Both the position numbers and the translations under genes were made by a program. This document shows positions 7,300-8,429 of a stretch of 8,429 nucleotides of DNA, piece after piece (position 1 is the first letter of the stretch; every line of letters starts with the position of its first letter). The stretch is from Hyphomicrobiaceae bacterium (lineage in GTDB: Bacteria; Pseudomonadota; Alphaproteobacteria; Rhizobiales; MH13): positions 5,018 to 13,446 of the forward strand of contig JAGRKQ010000020.1 in assembly GCA_020442235.1 (NCBI GenBank), given 5' to 3'. The notes under the pieces are model-generated. The model was not told where the DNA came from, searched no databases, and saw only the letters and a program-made list of their open reading frames with translations.

Positions 7300-7353
7300 T
7301 GTTCGCTTATGCCCGATTCACACTCCGTAATGGCTAATTTCAGGCAAAGCAGC

Positions 7354-7365
7354 AGGGTTAACCCT
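7354..7365. repeat. 12-bp perfect palindrome AGGGTTAACCCT
   Basis: An exact self-complementary 12-mer in the middle of the divergent intergenic region, 123 nt upstream of lptF and 125 nt upstream of pepA. The core GTTAAC resembles a CtrA half-site, but the second TTAA at the spacing of a full CtrA box (TTAA-N7-TTAA) is absent. Dyad symmetry fits a dimeric repressor or activator site. Confidence 0.75.
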
Positions 7366-7444
7366 TTCCTGCCGAAGCGACATCGCGCCGCATCCCTTGC
7401 AGTGGCCGTGCCGCTGGTCCACCTTCCTCAGCGATCCTTCCCGT

Positions 7445-7462
7445 GGCTTGCTTCGCCAAGCC
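7445..7462 (+). repeat. Small stem-loop just upstream of pepA
   Basis: GGCTTG (7445-7450) and CAAGCC (7457-7462) can pair around a 6-nt loop, ending 27 nt before the pepA ATG. A register-shifted pairing TGGC/GCCA is also possible. A 6-bp stem is short, so this may be chance. Confidence 0.45.
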
Positions 7463-7489
7463 GATAACCAGAACGAGCAGCAAAAGCCG

Positions 7490-8429
7490 ATGAGCGAGAC
7501 CATTTTCCGTTTTGAAACCGTCAACCTCCCCGCCAAGGGCAGCCTTTACGTGCCGCTGTCCGGCACCGGTCTTTCCGGCCTTGCCGAGGCAGTCGACACG
7601 GCCGGCGAAGGCGTCGTTGCAAAGGTCGTCTCGATCGCGGCCTTCAAGGGCAAGGCCGACAGCCAGGTCGAAATCCTGGCGCCCGCCGGATGCGGCCTGT
7701 CGCGGCTGGTTCTCATCGGCGCCAGGGCCAATGATGATGATCTGATGCCGGCACCGCTGGCGCTCGGCGGACGCATCGGCGCGCGTCTTGCCCGCGACAA
7801 GGACGGCGATGTGGTCGATCTTGGCGGCGTGGCGGCCGAGGATGCGGCGATGATTGCACTCGGCATCCGGCTGCGCGGCTATGCCTTCGACAAGTACCGC
7901 TCATCGAAGGACGAGGATGCCAGACCGGCCAAGCCCAACAAGGTGACGCTGCTGGTCGACGACCCCAAGGCGGTGCGCAAGGCGATGAAGGATGCCGAGG
8001 CGATCGGCGATGGCGTGATCCTCGCCCGCGACCTCGTCAACGAGCCGGCCAATGTTCTCGGGCCGCTGGAATTTGCCGAAATCGCCCGCTCGCTGGCCGA
8101 GGATGGTGTCGAGGTGACGGTTCTCGACGAGAAGGAGATGGAAAAGCTCGGCATGCGCGCGCTTCTGGGCGTTGCGCAGGGCTCGGTCCGCCCGCCGCGT
8201 CTGGCCGTGATGCGCTGGAACGGTGCCGGCCGCAAGAAGCCGGTGGCCTTCGTCGGCAAGGGCGTGGTCTTCGACACCGGCGGCATTTCCATCAAGCCGG
8301 CGGCCAGCATGGAAGACATGAAGGGCGACATGGGCGGCGCGGCCGCCGTGACCGGCCTGATGAAGACGCTGGCCCGCCGCAAGGCCAAGGTCAACGCCAT
8401 CGGCGTCATCGGCCTTGTCGAGAACATGC
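7490..8429 (+). CDS. pepA: Leucyl aminopeptidase PepA (M17 family), partial (C-terminus beyond right edge)
   Basis: The first 313 codons of a cytosolic M17 metallo-aminopeptidase, which removes N-terminal leucine and other residues from peptides using two metal ions. The frame is open from the ATG at 7490 to the window end. Residues 1-160 fit the variable N-terminal domain. DLVNEPANVLGP (181-192) marks the start of the catalytic domain. The core motif FVGKGVVFDTGGISIKP (254-270) and MKGDMGG (277-283) carry the expected metal and catalytic residues K257, D262, K269 and D280, aligning with E. coli K270, D275, K282 and D293. The NTDAEGR signature with the remaining ligands and catalytic arginine lies beyond the edge. 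There is no good Shine-Dalgarno sequence before the ATG. An in-frame TTG at 7448 exists, but it would add residues not typical of the family. Some PepA homologues also bind DNA; nothing here shows whether this one does. Confidence 0.95.
   Translation, partial: MSETIFRFETVNLPAKGSLYVPLSGTGLSGLAEAVDTAGEGVVAKVVSIAAFKGKADSQVEILAPAGCGLSRLVLIGARANDDDLMPAPLALGGRIGARLARDKDGDVVDLGGVAAEDAAMIALGIRLRGYAFDKYRSSKDEDARPAKPNKVTLLVDDPKAVRKAMKDAEAIGDGVILARDLVNEPANVLGPLEFAEIARSLAEDGVEVTVLDEKEMEKLGMRALLGVAQGSVRPPRLAVMRWNGAGRKKPVAFVGKGVVFDTGGISIKPAASMEDMKGDMGGAAAVTGLMKTLARRKAKVNAIGVIGLVENM

Larger units (their letters stand above)
7232..7489. promoter_or_regulatory. Divergent lptF/pepA intergenic control region
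   Basis: A 258-nt non-coding region between two gene starts that face away from each other, so it must hold the promoters of both pepA (plus) and the lptF-led operon (minus), or at least their leaders. Its middle (about 7301-7366) is visibly richer in A and T than the flanking genes. I could not place a -35/-10 pair with confidence on either strand. It contains an 18-nt inverted repeat, a 12-bp palindrome, one GANTC site (7315-7319) and a small stem-loop close to pepA. The short open frames that cross it on both strands lack family features and look accidental. Confidence 0.7.

Noticed and set aside
6392..7330. A 312-codon plus-strand frame antisense to lptF and reaching into the intergenic region
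   Set aside because: Its composition is that of an antisense shadow, with no domain, and it overlaps a well-supported LptF.
7225..7536. Small open frames (72 and 80 codons) crossing the lptF/pepA intergenic region on both strands
   Set aside because: They overlap the starts of lptF or pepA, have no good ribosome binding site or recognisable features, and are better explained as chance frames in a control region.
7879..8427. A 182-codon minus-strand frame at the right edge, together with a 106-codon one at 7546-7866
   Set aside because: Both are Ser/Arg/Ala-rich shadows opposite pepA, whose M17 metal-binding motifs are plain on the plus strand.

Overview
The window is a stretch of GC-rich chromosome from an alphaproteobacterium, most likely of the Hyphomicrobiales (Rhizobiales) type. 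This placement rests on protein signatures read by eye (the alphaproteobacterial forms of LptD, LptG and a short SurA) and on gene order. I cannot name a genus. All genes look intact and housekeeping. I see no insertion sequence, prophage, CRISPR array, tRNA or rRNA.

Layout: six genes on the minus strand read from right to left and cover positions 7231 down to 1: lptF, lptG, lptD, surA, pdxA and rsmA. The rsmA gene runs off the left edge. The joins lptF/lptG, lptG/lptD and pdxA/rsmA are each a 4-nt ATGA overlap, and surA/pdxA are 6 nt apart. The only real gap inside this run is 119 nt between lptD and surA. On the right, pepA reads on the plus strand from 7490 and leaves the window at 8429. 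A 258-nt intergenic region (7232-7489) separates the divergent lptF and pepA genes. It holds three symmetric elements: an 18-nt perfect inverted repeat, a 12-bp palindrome containing GTTAAC, and a small stem-loop just before pepA.

How the genes work together: LptF and LptG are the membrane subunits of the ABC transporter that extracts lipopolysaccharide from the inner membrane. LptD is the outer-membrane translocon that receives it. SurA is the periplasmic chaperone that escorts beta-barrel proteins such as LptD. The operon therefore pairs an LPS export route with the chaperone for its outer-membrane part. It then continues into two unrelated housekeeping enzymes: PdxA (vitamin B6 synthesis) and RsmA (dimethylation of 16S rRNA). 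From general knowledge, E. coli carries pepA<>lptFG and lptD-surA-pdxA-rsmA as two distant loci. Here they are contiguous.

I found no evidence of a novel system. The points most worth a second look are the three-cysteine pattern of LptD, the short SurA with what looks like a degenerate parvulin domain, and the symmetric elements in the lptF/pepA intergenic region.
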